This document shows, one piece after another, positions 1-11,215 of a stretch of 64,000 bases of DNA; the first letter of the stretch is position 1; each line of letters starts with the position of its first letter. The position numbers and the translations under genes are program-made. The notes under the pieces are model-generated. The model had not been told where the DNA came from and searched no databases. It worked only from the letters and a program-made list of their open reading frames with translations. Source of the stretch: Cercospora beticola (lineage: Eukaryota > Ascomycota > Dothideomycetes > Mycosphaerellales > Mycosphaerellaceae); contig NC_088939.1 of assembly GCF_033473495.1 (NCBI RefSeq), forward strand, positions 310,001 through 374,000. Direction: 5' to 3'.

Positions 1-280
1 CGTGCAAAAAGATAGACCCATCGCTCCATGCCAGATATGCTGTGACGACCGTCCGCTCCCCTTTCCCCATCCCTAACGCCCATATGTGAATGATGCTTCT
101 GTCAAGAAATGTGCACCAGCTTTGTCCCCTTCTCTACAGCTCGAGGGGCCTCGCCTCACTTCCATGTACATTCGGTATGTCTCTTCCGACCCAGCGTCCT
201 CATTCGCTGCGCACTCAGCTGGTCACAATGTCTCCCTGGTGCAACTCTCTAACCTTTGTACGAGCAGTTGTTCGATAGCC

Positions 281-1195
281 TCATAGTATGACACACCTGC
301 AACCCGCACCTTGCTCTTCTGTCTCTCGTTGTCGCACCGCCTTCCCGGTGCTCTTAGCATTCGCTGCCTCATCGTCGTCGATAATATCCGCCGGCTTGAC
401 AGTCATGTGAACAACGTTCGTCGAAGCCATATTAAAGGGAAGATCTATGCGAATGTTAGCCGTTCGCCCCTCCTTTGAATCCGCCACCACTGCCTCTTCT
501 GCATCCCAGTGGCCATCGCATATCGCGCAGAACGTGCGCGTGTATGCAACTCTCCACCGCCCTGTCCCCGACTCACCTTTCAACAACCCCTTATCCTCAA
601 TCATCCTCCCCATAACAATCAACCTTATCCGCCCGGGACTACTCGGCCGTGGCTCCCATTCCTGCCTCCAATCCGTCCAAATCAGCTCTTTCAATTGATA
701 CCCGCTCAATTCCCTCGGATCGAATTCGCCTGCGCTATTCTGGGCTGTGACTTTTCGATTCCGGAGATATTTCTCGTCGATTTTATAGGGGTGTCGCGCG
801 CCCGTGATGAGCATTAATGAGATCATGAGATGGGGTCCTGAGGTGGAGGTTGTACTGGGTGCGATGGGAGCGTGGTCTTCTGCGGCGGGGCCGAGATGTT
901 CTGTTTCGGTTCGGGTGAGGTTGGGTGCAGTGGTGGTGGTGGTAGACGTGGGTGGTTGTGTTTGTTGTTGTTGCGATGTTGTTGTCGCTGCTGTTGCCGC
1001 TGCTTCAGGCTGTGTCTGGAGGGCATCTTCGAATACGGCAGGAGTGCCAGGTGTCTCTGGGATGGCATTGCTCGCCGCCGCGGTATCCAAGTTGGTCATC
1101 TCGACGGGTTTGTTCTCCTCTTCGGATAGCGCTCGAGCAGTACTCGTTGTTGGGAGAGAAGCCCCTGCCACGGCGTCTTGTGATGATGAGGCCAT
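281..1195 (-). CDS. UBL3/MUB-like membrane-anchored ubiquitin-fold protein
   Basis: Two exons (1195-577 and 444-281) give a 260-residue protein. The first 120 residues are a low-complexity Ser/Thr/Gln/Ala-rich tail. A ubiquitin-like fold follows, from about residue 122 (HLMISLMLITG) to a typical end (FNMASTNVVHMTVKP). The protein ends CRCVIL. The last four residues, CVIL, form a CAAX box, and a final Leu favours geranylgeranylation. This layout is that of the Rad60-SLD_2 / UBL3 family, whose members attach to the plasma membrane by prenylation and are not conjugated like ubiquitin. The 132-nt intron (donor GTGAGTCG, branch CTAAC, acceptor GCATAG) is in frame and has no stop, so the gene also reads through as a 304-residue form. 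Splicing restores the family spacing between DKGLLK and DLPFNMAS. Membrane role is inferred from the family. Confidence 0.8.
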   Translation of the reverse strand: MASSSQDAVAGASLPTTSTARALSEEENKPVEMTNLDTAAASNAIPETPGTPAVFEDALQTQPEAAATAATTTSQQQQTQPPTSTTTTTAPNLTRTETEHLGPAAEDHAPIAPSTTSTSGPHLMISLMLITGARHPYKIDEKYLRNRKVTAQNSAGEFDPRELSGYQLKELIWTDWRQEWEPRPSSPGRIRLIVMGRMIEDKGLLKGESGTGRWRVAYTRTFCAICDGHWDAEEAVVADSKEGRTANIRIDLPFNMASTNVVHMTVKPADIIDDDEAANAKSTGKAVRQRETEEQGAGCRCVIL

Positions 1196-2593
1196 TGATT
1201 GGTGATCAGCCGATGTGGTTGTTTGCTGTGTCGTATGTCACGCCGGACGCTGTGATGACCCAATGCACTTTCCGAGCGATCTAGAATCAAGCCCTTGCTA
1301 GTTTCCGTGTGTCTGATATGTTCCCAATTGATGATACGAGTCTGGTGAATAGCGGCGGACGGAAGTGGTATGGTATGAGATAGCACGAAGGGCGATAGCG
1401 AGCGGAAGCGACCTGGTCTTCGCAATGGGGATTCTGTCCGTGTCTCTCCCGGCCTCTTCCTCTCCTGTTCACAAATCTGCCACGTTGTGCTCTGTTTTTA
1501 CTGTTCTCGATGTCGATTCTTCGTCCGCCCGCGGAGCACTTCTTCTTCAGGCTCGAGGGGCAAGCGAAGGAGAGGGCGAGACTGGAGTTGGTGAAGTGCC
1601 GCCGCACCAGGGAAGTGCCAACTGAGTGGAGTGGAGTACAGGAAAGCGCGCACGAATCAGGAAGGAAGAGCCACGCTAAACGATGGGCTCGGCGATCATC
1701 CGTGTGGCACCGAACCGACCGACGAACTGCTGACGGAGTATGTGGTTGTTGCACTACAAATAGAATGTCATGCCAGGGAAGATATCAGTAAGATGGACTA
1801 CAGTTCATGTTTCTCATCACCCCAGTCGCGCAATCGTCCTCGTGGTCAAATAACGCCACCGCGACTAACACCAACCGACATCTCCTTCCACGCGCTTTCT
1901 GTCGGCATCGGCGGCGAGAATGGTCTCGGCATGCACATGCTGCCCTCCATCGAAACTTGGCCGGCCTCAACAATACTTGGCACAGAAGGCATTAGCCGTG
2001 CAACATGCTGCGAAGTCACCAGCAGCGTGTGTATGGCCACATGTACGCTCAGCCGGGCCGTCTTTGGCTACGCGGCAGCTGGCACGCGTTCTTGGGCGAA
2101 ATGACAGATACCTGTGAAGTACTCGTCTCGCGGAGATTGAGCTGGTGATTCATCAATCAATTTCTTGAAGGCAATGATCTGAAGCCTACCTCAGCGGTGA
2201 GCGTGAGCTGCCCAGCCTACATTGCATTCATATCAGGCCATCATCGTCATCACGACCAACACTGTCGGACATACTTCCTACGTTCTGTTGGGATGTCATT
2301 CGATACCCCAATGCCAATATCTTGACGAGACCCACAAGGCTGAGCTTGGCTGGAGAGAGACACAGCGGCACGAGCGGGGTCGTACACACCACAGCGAGTG
2401 GCCAAGTCTCCTAGACACGAGTCGTGTCGTCGTTTGCTACTGTACGACTAGACTCACTCTGCTACATGAGAGGCAATAGTGCCCAGAGACAGCATCCAGC
2501 CATGCTTTCATGCCACACGAACAACACCCACCAGCGCCGAACATGAATTCCAGTAATGCTGCCTTTTTCCCAGCGAACCCCAGCCAAACTCCT
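1196..2593. other. Intergenic, no supported gene
   Basis: About 1.4 kb between the UBL3-like gene start and the NMD3 stop. Several open frames of 60-157 codons exist on both strands (for example 1631-2104 plus), but none shows a recognisable domain, splice pattern or codon bias. It should hold the promoter of the UBL3-like gene. Confidence 0.5.
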
Positions 2594-4144
2594 TCACTCA
2601 TCATCATCATCGCTAGCATCCTCCATCCCCATATCCTCCATCTCATCAATAAGTTGGTCCATAGGTATTTGCAGCCCTTCATCATCCTCATCATCCGTCT
2701 CCATCTCACTCGCCGCAGCGGCCGCTTGAGTATTCCTGTACAAATTGAGATTACCTCTGAGCTCAGGATCTTGTTCGAGATCCTGCAAGAATTGCTCGTA
2801 ATCAATCTCATCACGATCCTGATCCTGCTTGCGAGGTTTCATCTCGCTCTCCTCACGAGCCATTCTTCTCAGCTTCCAGTTTCGGCCCTTACCGCTCTTT
2901 CGCTTGCGTTCGTAGTGCTTCTTGACCAGTATCACATCAGGTATCGTGCCAGAGTATTTCTTTGAGTCTTCGAGGGCTTCCCAGTTGGGGTTGTTGAATT
3001 GTGTTCCGGCGAGAAGATATCCCATTGCGCTGTCTCCTGCGTTCAAAATGCTGCCGAGATGTGTGCGGATAAGATATTGGTTGTCGTTGACGCCGAGATC
3101 TGACGCTCGCACGACTGTGGCATCTGCGAGCTCGAAACGGCCGTTTCGTTGTCCTGTGGGCTCGATATCCATCACCACAAATTCTATCAACTCCTTGTTG
3201 TCTGCAAGTGGCGCGAAAGGTTCTCTCCAGTAGATCTGTGTGCTGAGATCTGCAGTTTGTAATGTGTTAGGGTCCAGCAGGTTGACTGACGTGCCAATGC
3301 GGTAGCACAGTGTCAAAGGTGAAATGTTTCCAATCGATTTTGCGAGCTTCGGCGGGAGAGCAACTAGATCATCCTTGCAAATAGGCACCAAATTCACAGA
3401 GAATGTAAACTTGTAACTCTTCACACTCGTATGCGTATCCATCGAAATCAGCTCTTGCGCCTTCTTCGTTGTGACCGGCACAACCGATTGCAAGAAATCC
3501 ACAAACTTCTCCGCACTATTTCTCTCCGCAAAGAAGAAGTCTATTCCATTCGGTACTTCCTTAATGTTGATCGTGTTGCTGTGCGCTCCTTGCTTGAGAA
3601 TCAACTGTTCGAGGTACAAGAACGTCCTCTTATGAGGAACCTTCTGCCGCACCTGCACGACAGCTCTCCATGTGTTGTGTGTGTATGACTTTGCGCAGTC
3701 CGGACACTGCTTGTAATTTTGCACGAACTCCACGTCGAATGTCTGCTGCAATATTGTGCCTTGCATCGCCTCTTGCTGTACTGTGATCTTCAACTTCACA
3801 CGTCTCGAATGCGGTTCTGTCCAGATGAAGCTCGCGTCTATGATCCTCGTCTTGTGTAGCCCTCGCAGTTTCCGTAGACATAGTGCAAGCAGTTCTCGTG
3901 ATTCGGGCGCGGCGACGACCCAGGTTGCTGGAGGTGAGTGCCATCGGTCGCAGTCTCTGCACATGAGTAATATGCCGTCTCGCTCGATGCTGGATGTGAT
4001 GTCGACTGTCGTCTTGAGACAGTCATTGCAGAGTGCTCCTGCAGCTTGTGTGCCATCAATCGGTGCGCCGCAATTGTAGCAGAGCACCGTGGCCATCGTG
4101 GCCGGCCGCTGCTCGAGGGCGACAGTGTCGATGTCCATCGACAT
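2594..4144 (-). CDS. NMD3: 60S ribosomal export adapter Nmd3
   Basis: A single exon of 516 residues. Nmd3 binds pre-60S subunits in the nucleus and recruits the exportin Crm1, and is released late in cytoplasmic maturation. The N-terminal zinc region is visible as Cys pairs at residues 22/25 (CYNC), 39/42 (CNDC), 62/65 (CRDC) and 147/150 (CPDC), the family arrangement. The C-terminus is highly acidic (MEDMGMEDASDDDDE), preceded by a basic KHYERKRKSGKGRNWKLRR patch. Together these match the shuttling-signal tail of the family. The open frame runs further upstream to 4219, but that codon is GTG. The ATG at 4144 (MSMDIDTVALEQ) is the first true start and puts the first Cys pair near the N-terminus as expected. 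Family identity is very secure. Confidence 0.95.
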   Translation of the reverse strand: MSMDIDTVALEQRPATMATVLCYNCGAPIDGTQAAGALCNDCLKTTVDITSSIERDGILLMCRDCDRWHSPPATWVVAAPESRELLALCLRKLRGLHKTRIIDASFIWTEPHSRRVKLKITVQQEAMQGTILQQTFDVEFVQNYKQCPDCAKSYTHNTWRAVVQVRQKVPHKRTFLYLEQLILKQGAHSNTINIKEVPNGIDFFFAERNSAEKFVDFLQSVVPVTTKKAQELISMDTHTSVKSYKFTFSVNLVPICKDDLVALPPKLAKSIGNISPLTLCYRIGTSVNLLDPNTLQTADLSTQIYWREPFAPLADNKELIEFVVMDIEPTGQRNGRFELADATVVRASDLGVNDNQYLIRTHLGSILNAGDSAMGYLLAGTQFNNPNWEALEDSKKYSGTIPDVILVKKHYERKRKSGKGRNWKLRRMAREESEMKPRKQDQDRDEIDYEQFLQDLEQDPELRGNLNLYRNTQAAAAASEMETDDEDDEGLQIPMDQLIDEMEDMGMEDASDDDDE

Positions 4145-4537
4145 GATTGCGGGGTCTGGAGGATAGTCTTTTTCGATTCGGTGGCACTCTCGTGCGAATG
4201 ACAATTGCTCTGACCCCACTTCGGTGTGTTTTCAGAGCAGACTTCTAGCGAGGGTGGTTGTTGCTGTGAAGAAACGGGATGTTCTCGAGAGCGATGACAA
4301 AACCGCCGCCACAGAATTATTTGCAAGCAGACGACGCCAGGGTTCAGCTGATAAGATAAGAAGGCACGGGCCATCGGAACAACTCAGCCGAAAAGCACGT
4401 TCGTCACGGAAGCAGGCGGCACTTCACTCCAATCCCAAGACCGAGCATCGTCCTCTCGATTTCTTGTAAACAGCGACAACGATGTTTCGTACTGCTATAC
4501 AGACCATCTAATCTATCATTGGTTCCTTGACCGAATT
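4145..4537. other. Intergenic NMD3 promoter region
   Basis: About 390 bp between the NMD3 start and the stop of the beta-propeller gene. Both genes are on the minus strand, so this holds the NMD3 promoter and the 3' end of the upstream gene. I see no other feature. Confidence 0.5.
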
Positions 4538-6237
4538 CTACTCTGCACTGCCGTACCCAGGAACAATTTCCTCCACCTGATCGAAAACCTTCACAATTCC
4601 GCCTTGCACCCACGTATACACCGCCCCATCCGGCCCCAGCGTCGGACTCTGATAATTGTTATTGAGCAATGGACCAGTACCCGTCTTTACCGACCAGACA
4701 ATCTCCCCAGACTCATAATCTATCGCCGAGAGATACCACACATATTCCCCTTCTTTTGCAAGCTCGACATCCTGATGATATTGATAGAGCAGTCCAGAGG
4801 CTGTTGAGAGCGTCCCAATACCCGTTCCGGGGAGATCGACTTCCCAGCGTACGCGACAGGAGTTATTCCGCGGATCAAAATCCACTCGAACGAGACCGGG
4901 CGCTGCGGTAGTGACGCGATGGTCAGAGCTATTGAGCGTCGTGCTGCTGTTGAAGAAGTTGATGACTGGAGGCGCATTGAAGGAAGCGGTGATGACAGCA
5001 CTGTAGATCTTCCCGTCGAAGTGCGTGATGAGAGTGTTTTCGGTGGCGCTGGCATTCGGGCGAAAAATTGGAACATTGCAGACGAGGTTGCTGTTCTTAT
5101 TGCTGACGCTCTCATAGTCTGTGCTTGCATCATTCCGAGCCTGCTTGAAGATGTTCAACCGGATTTGCATGTCTGCGTTGTCGGTGATGGCGACATAGTC
5201 TGTGCCTAGCAAGCTCGGCGACGAGCCTGAGCCGCGAGAGATGCCACCGGGCTTGATGCCCGATCCGGCATCGTAGGTTTCATTGTACAAGACCCGGATG
5301 CCATCGACACTGGGCGCCAAGGCATAGAGGTGCCCGATAGCATTCGGACGATCGTTAGCTCCGGCGGGTCCAGTGTTAACATACACGATGCTGCCGCTCA
5401 TGGCTATCCCATTCTCCACATTGGTGTCGGGAAGGACCAAGTGCCTCATCGTCCCACTTGGCTCGATGTAACCGATCACAGCCGAAGTATTGGTAGAGCC
5501 TACTCCCGCTCCGCGAAAGCCTCCAGTCGTGAACCAGAATCTCCCTTCCTCGTCGTATGCCGCATTGATTATCTGATTCTCTTCGCCTACCAAGGCCGAT
5601 AAGTTCAGCTCTTTAACAAAGTTTAGCGTTGTGCCATTGGCCGTATCACTCCGTTCAATCTCCAAGACTTTCGGCCCGAGCGCTGGCGTTATATATCGTC
5701 CTTGGTACATGGTCGAATAGGTAAAGAATGGAAAGAAGGGAGACGATCCCTGTTCTGTGGGACCAGTCCATGTCGCGAGTGTGTCGAAAGACGTGGGGTC
5801 TAGTGCCACGATGCAGGTCGTGGTGTCATTGCAGATGGCGCCAGCAGTAAGTCGGCCCTCTCCATCCCAAAAGAGAGGGGCGGGCTTGATGTTGGTGCTA
5901 GATGATGTGGTGACATTGTGGCCGAGAGGACCAAGGTAGTCATCTGACCGAGTGTTGCCAGTGTCTCGATGGTAGGCAAGAACAGAAGGGTTGTATTTGG
6001 TCTTTGGCCGCAGTGGCCTGGCTGCTACTGGCTCTCCAGTGAGCTGTCCCCCAGGAATCGATTGCAAAGATGGGACCACATGCTTATCTGTCCAGCCAGA
6101 ATTGGGAGTGTTGGAAGCGTACTGGTTTGTCAGCCTTTTATGTGATAAGCTATGCAGGTACGGATACATACTATCGGGACAGCTGACAAAAGCATAAGCG
6201 ATGCCAATGATCGGCCTGTCTTCTTGGAGAGCAGCAT
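4538..6237 (-). CDS. Secreted beta-propeller (quinoprotein-like) protein
   Basis: Two exons (6237-6172 and 6121-4538) give 549 residues. Exon 1 encodes a signal peptide (MLLSKKTGRSLASLMLLSAV). The 50-nt intron has donor GTATGT, branch CTGAC and acceptor CAG, and changes frame. An unspliced reading would therefore start wrongly further upstream and hide the signal peptide. The mature chain has many N-glycosylation sequons (NDTT, NGTT, NTSA, NETY, NSST, NNSC). It also has repeated blade-like segments such as YDEEGRFWFTTGG, GHLYALAPS and GAVYTWVQGG, which suggest a PQQ/YVTN-type propeller. The C-terminus has no membrane anchor. I do not recognise a specific enzyme, and no catalytic residues can be named. 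Secretion is well supported and function is unknown. Confidence 0.7.
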
Positions 6238-7197
6238 GGTTGCAGAATGCGATAGCTATGCTCCATTGTTGCACTGGGTCTGGAGTACATATACGCTCCA
6301 TGCGTTCTTCAGCCACAACTGTCCGAGACAGTGTGACAAGATCGGTGTCGCGGCCATTATTCCTCTGCAGTGCCGGTCTTATGCATTGCGATCGGATCTG
6401 TATCGAGAGCCGGGTTTCCGTACAGTCAGAAAAACATTGGTGTTACGAAGCCAAGCTTTCCTGGTTGGACTGGGGTCTTGCGTGTCTATAATCGGGATAA
6501 TGACGGACAGACATGTGTGCCACTGAAACCAGTGTAGACTATGTCTGAAAGGCTGGAGGGAATACGGCGATTCGTCTTTTGCATAAAACATTGCCGGACC
6601 TTGCATAAGCCGGGTCGCTGATGTGCTTTGGCCTGGACAAGCCTTCCCTGTTGTTGAAGCTGCAATGATGGAACATAAGTCGTGCCAAGAGCCTTCATCG
6701 CCCATGGGCTAATCTCTCTTTAGAAATTCGACAGGGAGCGAAGCTGCTCTTAGGGCAGACGACAGAGATCAAAGCTGTGCTCAGCCTCACAACTTGAGGT
6801 CATGCCAATGAGTAAGATGACAGATCCTTTGCAACTATCATGGTTCGGGACAGGGCATTCTTCGATGGCCTTGCAGGTTCCGAGCTGTCTCTCGGAATGA
6901 TGGCTAGGCTGGGGACGATTTCTGCTTGTGACGAAGTCTGCTTGGCTCAGGCTGCGGTCGGTAGCCACGTTCTGCTTCGCCACGATAGAGACGATGCGAA
7001 GCTCGAATCTGGATGTGGTCGACGCCTGTCTCCATTAGAGTGCCATCACTGGCTTATCAGCCACGAGCCGCTGATTGGCCTGTCGCTGGATGCTAAGAGA
7101 CTTTAGTCACGTCCGCTGCTGTCCACACATCAAGCTTTCCAGTTGGTACTTTTTGCAGTCCAGTGTGTTGAGCTCACAGCAGTTCTTGAATACTTGT
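6238..7197. other. Intergenic, no supported gene
   Basis: Nearly 1 kb upstream of the beta-propeller gene. An 88-codon plus-strand frame at 6840-7106 shows no recognisable domain. I see no RNA gene or repeat. Confidence 0.45.
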
Positions 7198-9310
7198 TCA
7201 TCCATATAACTCTTCAGGCATGTCTCCAATCATGATATCCATCCAGTGGATTGTGGGCCCCGAAGAGTCCGTTCGAGTACTGTCCAATTCATCTGCTCGA
7301 AGCCAAACAGTCTCCAATACCTGGATCATTCGCAGCACTGTGGGAACACCATGGCGTTCATGGATCCAATTCATTCGCCGCACCACAAGATTTCGCCACG
7401 TTTGTAGATCCGCAGTCTGCGATGATCTTGCCGCACTGGCCTGTAAGGCGCTCCCTACACTGATGAGTTGTATCGGAATTAGATTGTTACATCCAGAATC
7501 TTGAGGAATCCCAGGAACGACACTGAGAACTGAGATCGCAAAATCTAAAGCCATTCTTCGGGCTTCCAGTGTGAGGTCAGAGGCTTTTTGGAGACTCGGA
7601 TAGTACTCCATGGCGATTTGTGGGAATGCTAGCGTGAGCTCCAGCAGGATTGTCAGTTGCATTATGGTGTCCACGGCGAACAAGTGATCGATTGGTGTAG
7701 TTGGATCCTGTGTGTCGGGCACTGATATAGCTGGCGGAGCCATATGGTTCAAGGCCTTTTCGTAAATCTCTCTGGCCCTCGAAAGATCCTCGTCGGCCCC
7801 TGCAGTTGACGCTGGGGATGTCTTTGAGCGACTGAGTAGTACGGCGCGGCGTTTCCGTCTGACTATTATCATTGTTTCGGTCAGGTAGATGAAGAGAGGA
7901 GTACTGAAGCCGGTCCATGGGCATAAGTAAATGGGCTGCCCATCCGCCACTTTGGTGAACCGCCGTAGATGGGCCACTGAGCTGAAATCTTGATCCACGA
8001 CGATGGATTTCAGGTACTCCATGAACCCCATGGCGCCGATGATGAAACTTTGCTCGCGATTCAGTAAGAGCGGCCGCTCGTCGAACTCGTTTATGCGTTG
8101 ATCGGCCATCCATGCTCGGAACAATGGCTTGGCACCATGAAGGTGAATATGGTTGGTGGCAGAAGCATCGCACCAGCTCTGTGGGACTGTTCATGAGTTT
8201 AGTGATTCTTTCAAGACTGGACTTATTCCTACCGTGGTAATTACAAGCAGGAACGCTGCCAGAAGCGCCTGCTTTCTAGCAAGTCTTGTCGAGAAGGGAG
8301 ATTCGTCGTTGCCAGATACTCCATTGACAATCGATCGAATTGCACGAATGACAGATGTTATTCCCCGGATGGCGCTCGTTTCGTGTCTTGCCACTACATT
8401 CCGCATTTCAGCTATTGAGGGAGACAAGTGCGCCGCCGACAGGCTAACAGCGCAGTCACTGAGTAACTCGGAAGTCAGCACGAGTTGAGGAATTTCTCCG
8501 CGGAATGGGTTCTCCGGCGAGTCGAAGCACGACATCAGTCGGGGAACCTGGTTGATATAGTATGCGGTCAATGTGTGCCTCGTGTCATCGGCAAGCCACA
8601 TATTGTCAGTTCGCAGTGAGCTCTGCTGTTGCTGTAGTGCTAGGATCTGTTGTTCCTGCAGGCTGGATGTTCTTGTTCGACGTGTTGTACTTTGTGCGGC
8701 CACGGCAGGCGATATTATGTCCTGGTCCATGAAACGAAGATCCGGATCAGCCGCATAGTGCTTGCTGTGCTCCTTCGCTGTCTCGCCCGTAGCATCTGCA
8801 CTCTCGGTTGTGAAGCTTTGCTCTGTCCCTGGTGTCCAAGTGCGCTCGTGAGCATCGACAGCTTCAGATGGGCAGACGGACGACACAGAAGCAGAATCTG
8901 GCGATCTGGGGCTGCGAGAGGGTAAACGCACGGAATCTTCTAATCCAGATTCAAGCTGCTCCGATGGCATGAAAGTCTCAACACCATGCTGCTGTCTGCG
9001 ACGAGCAAGCTCGAACGAGCTTCGATTGCTTCCCTCGCGAGGGCTTGAGTCTCCTGAACGAGTTCCGTAGAGCGGTACATGATCACGAGGAGCCTGAGGT
9101 ACCGGAGCGCCGACGGCCCTCAGTCTGATTGGAAGTGGAGTCCCAGGGCATTCAATACCTCTCCCTACGCAGTTCTTGCATTCAGGCCGCGTCTTATCAC
9201 AGTAGATGTTCTGCAATCGTGCAAAAATCAGTTCATCAACAAAGCAACGAATGCTCACGTTATCAGTTCACTTACCTCAAGTCTGCAGGCCTCACATCCG
9301 TCTGGGTAGT
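7198..9310 (-). CDS. Zn2Cys6 fungal transcription factor
   Basis: At least three exons. The binuclear zinc cluster is split by a 65-nt intron (9211-9275; GTAAGT donor, TTGCAG acceptor). Joined, it reads CEACRLENIYC then DKTRPECKNCVGRGIEC, which is Cys-X2-Cys-X6-Cys-X6-Cys-X2-Cys-X6-Cys. A second intron at 8179-8232 joins LLVITT to SWCDASATNHIHLHGAKP, after which the frame runs to the stop at 7198. The C-terminal half (over 500 residues) is the C6-regulator middle-homology type, with a Gln-rich stretch after the cluster. The first coding exon lies upstream of about 9310. I could not fix the start codon: the frame is open back to about 9355, but no ATG with a matching phase was convincing. A target pathway cannot be read from the neighbours. 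Confidence 0.85.
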
Positions 9311-9319
9311 GCTTCGTCA

Positions 9320-11215
9320 GCCTTACTTCCGGCAATAGTACATAGCCGTAACGAACCCCTGTTAGCTATACTTGTGGACATGATTATGGGCTCACAGTTC
9401 GGTGCGCATGAAAGAGCGGTATGACTGCGCAGACCGCCAGTCGCATTGGCCGGCTGCCCGGCGAGCGGCGGGATCACTCAGTGTGTAGGTTCCATACGTG
9501 GTCCGATACTGTGTGAGATTGTTTTGGCACTCAGTGCGTGTCCGGTAGCAATAACTTTGTTCTCGCAAACTTCTTGGTCGGATGAACGAATTCGATGAAA
9601 CGGATAGTAGGGAGTGCTATCAGGCGATCTGCCGGAGATTAAACCGAGGGATCAGTCAACGCGTGAATAAACCCCTGTTCCTGGTACAATCCAAGGTTTA
9701 CATGGATCTGTATCTCAAAATGTTCACTTCGCAGGTTCCGCTGACTTCACCTTCTTCGTCAATCAGAAACGCGCACCTGGATAAGAGAGCGAATCCGTTC
9801 CCTCTTCCAGACCGGCGATTGTCGTGAGTGTTGTGCTTTGCGGTGGGATGTTTCGCTGTGAAAGTGTTCTGTATTGGTCGGGTAGTTGCCACGCTCCATG
9901 AAAGATGCGTTCTGGGCAAAGGAAGGCAAGTAGGTGAAAGTTGAAGGTATGTCGGTGCCCAAGTGCTGTATTCCTGGAACTCAAAGGCCATGGAAAGCAG
10001 CTAGGGACTTCGTCAGCTAGAGTATGAAACTCGAAGGGCCTAAGAAGCAGACAGGCACCTCGTCAGCGTGCGTGTGTATTTCCCAAACCTAAGGTTTGGT
10101 GGAAAAGCACACTCTGGGACCAGGAACACAGGCTACGTACCCCATAACGGCCTCCAAATCTGTATAGACTGCCGGTTTACGTTATTAGAAGCTGTGGCGT
10201 AGACCAAGAAATGGTGTCGGGTGCTATACCCTGTCTCCTTCTCAGCCCGACTCGGCTCTGTCGCAGTCGGCAACTAGCTGAACTGGAATTTGATGTGGGC
10301 TTAACGTGGCGCCTGTCGGAAAAAGGCCGTCGCTAGGTAGGGAGGAAAGTAGTGATAGTATCTGCTGTATGTACACTGGGAAGTGGAAGTGGAAGTGACA
10401 TGTTCGGCACCGGTAAACCTTTTTCCGAAGGAACCTGAGAAGGAGGCAGGCTCTATCGTGAAAGCGGATTTGAACTTCTCCTACTTCGATTACTCTATGC
10501 ATGATACCATATGTTCCATGCCGTCATTAATTTAACCAAACTTAGCGCTAGGTGACAAAGTGTCAATGATGAAATGAGTAGAAAGTGGTGGTTACTTAGC
10601 AAGAAGAAAGAGAATAGCTTCCATACTATACAACAACATGTTTGCCAACTGGAATATAAAGCACAATATGTTACCACAAGCATTCACAGGAAACAATTGA
10701 GCCAACTAAGTCAGGACGGAACACCTCATTCGACGTTGCGCACTGTCACGTTCGTTCAAGTAAATAGCAACCAAGCAAGCACGAAGCAAGTGAGACCAAA
10801 TAGTGAAACAGAGCAGATCCATCCTGCCAGAGGGAGGTCTGCCGTTTCCATTGCTCTATCGTGATCGCCGCTTCTCATTACCATGCAGCGGTTTCATCGT
10901 TCAATCTTTCTTTCTCTATGATCCTTCCGGAGAAGCAGTAAAAGCACAAGCCAAACGCTGCAAATGCGATGCGATGCGATGCGAAACCAACTCAACCAAA
11001 AAGAAACAAAAGCTTTTGCTCGCAGCGCAAAGCGCCGTCGCTATGCCTCTTCTGAAACCACAATCTTGCGAACCATTTGTGTCCCTGGCCGAACATCGCG
11101 AGCCATCTCCTGTCAGAGAGGCGAACGCCATGCAGCAAGAACATGCTCTTTCAGCTCATCCAAGCAAGCCCCAACCAAGTCGTCCTGAGCTCGTTCCGGC
11201 AGCATCATATCGCAA
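9320..11215. other. Intergenic, no supported gene
   Basis: About 1.9 kb with only short, domain-free frames. The part near 10.5-10.7 kb is somewhat AT-richer than the rest. The plus-strand frame 10803-11735 overlaps the 3' end of the next gene and looks like its shadow. The region should contain the unresolved 5' exon or leader of the zinc-cluster gene. Confidence 0.45.

Noticed and set aside
1287..1754. 155-codon minus-strand frame in the UBL3-like gene's upstream region
   Set aside because: No domain and Arg/Ser-rich chance-like composition. It overlaps the leader and promoter area of a better-supported gene.
9292..9477. 61-codon frame as first exon of the left Zn2Cys6 gene
   Set aside because: Its frame does not match the zinc-cluster exon, and the intron needed to connect it would be only about 25 nt, too short to splice.
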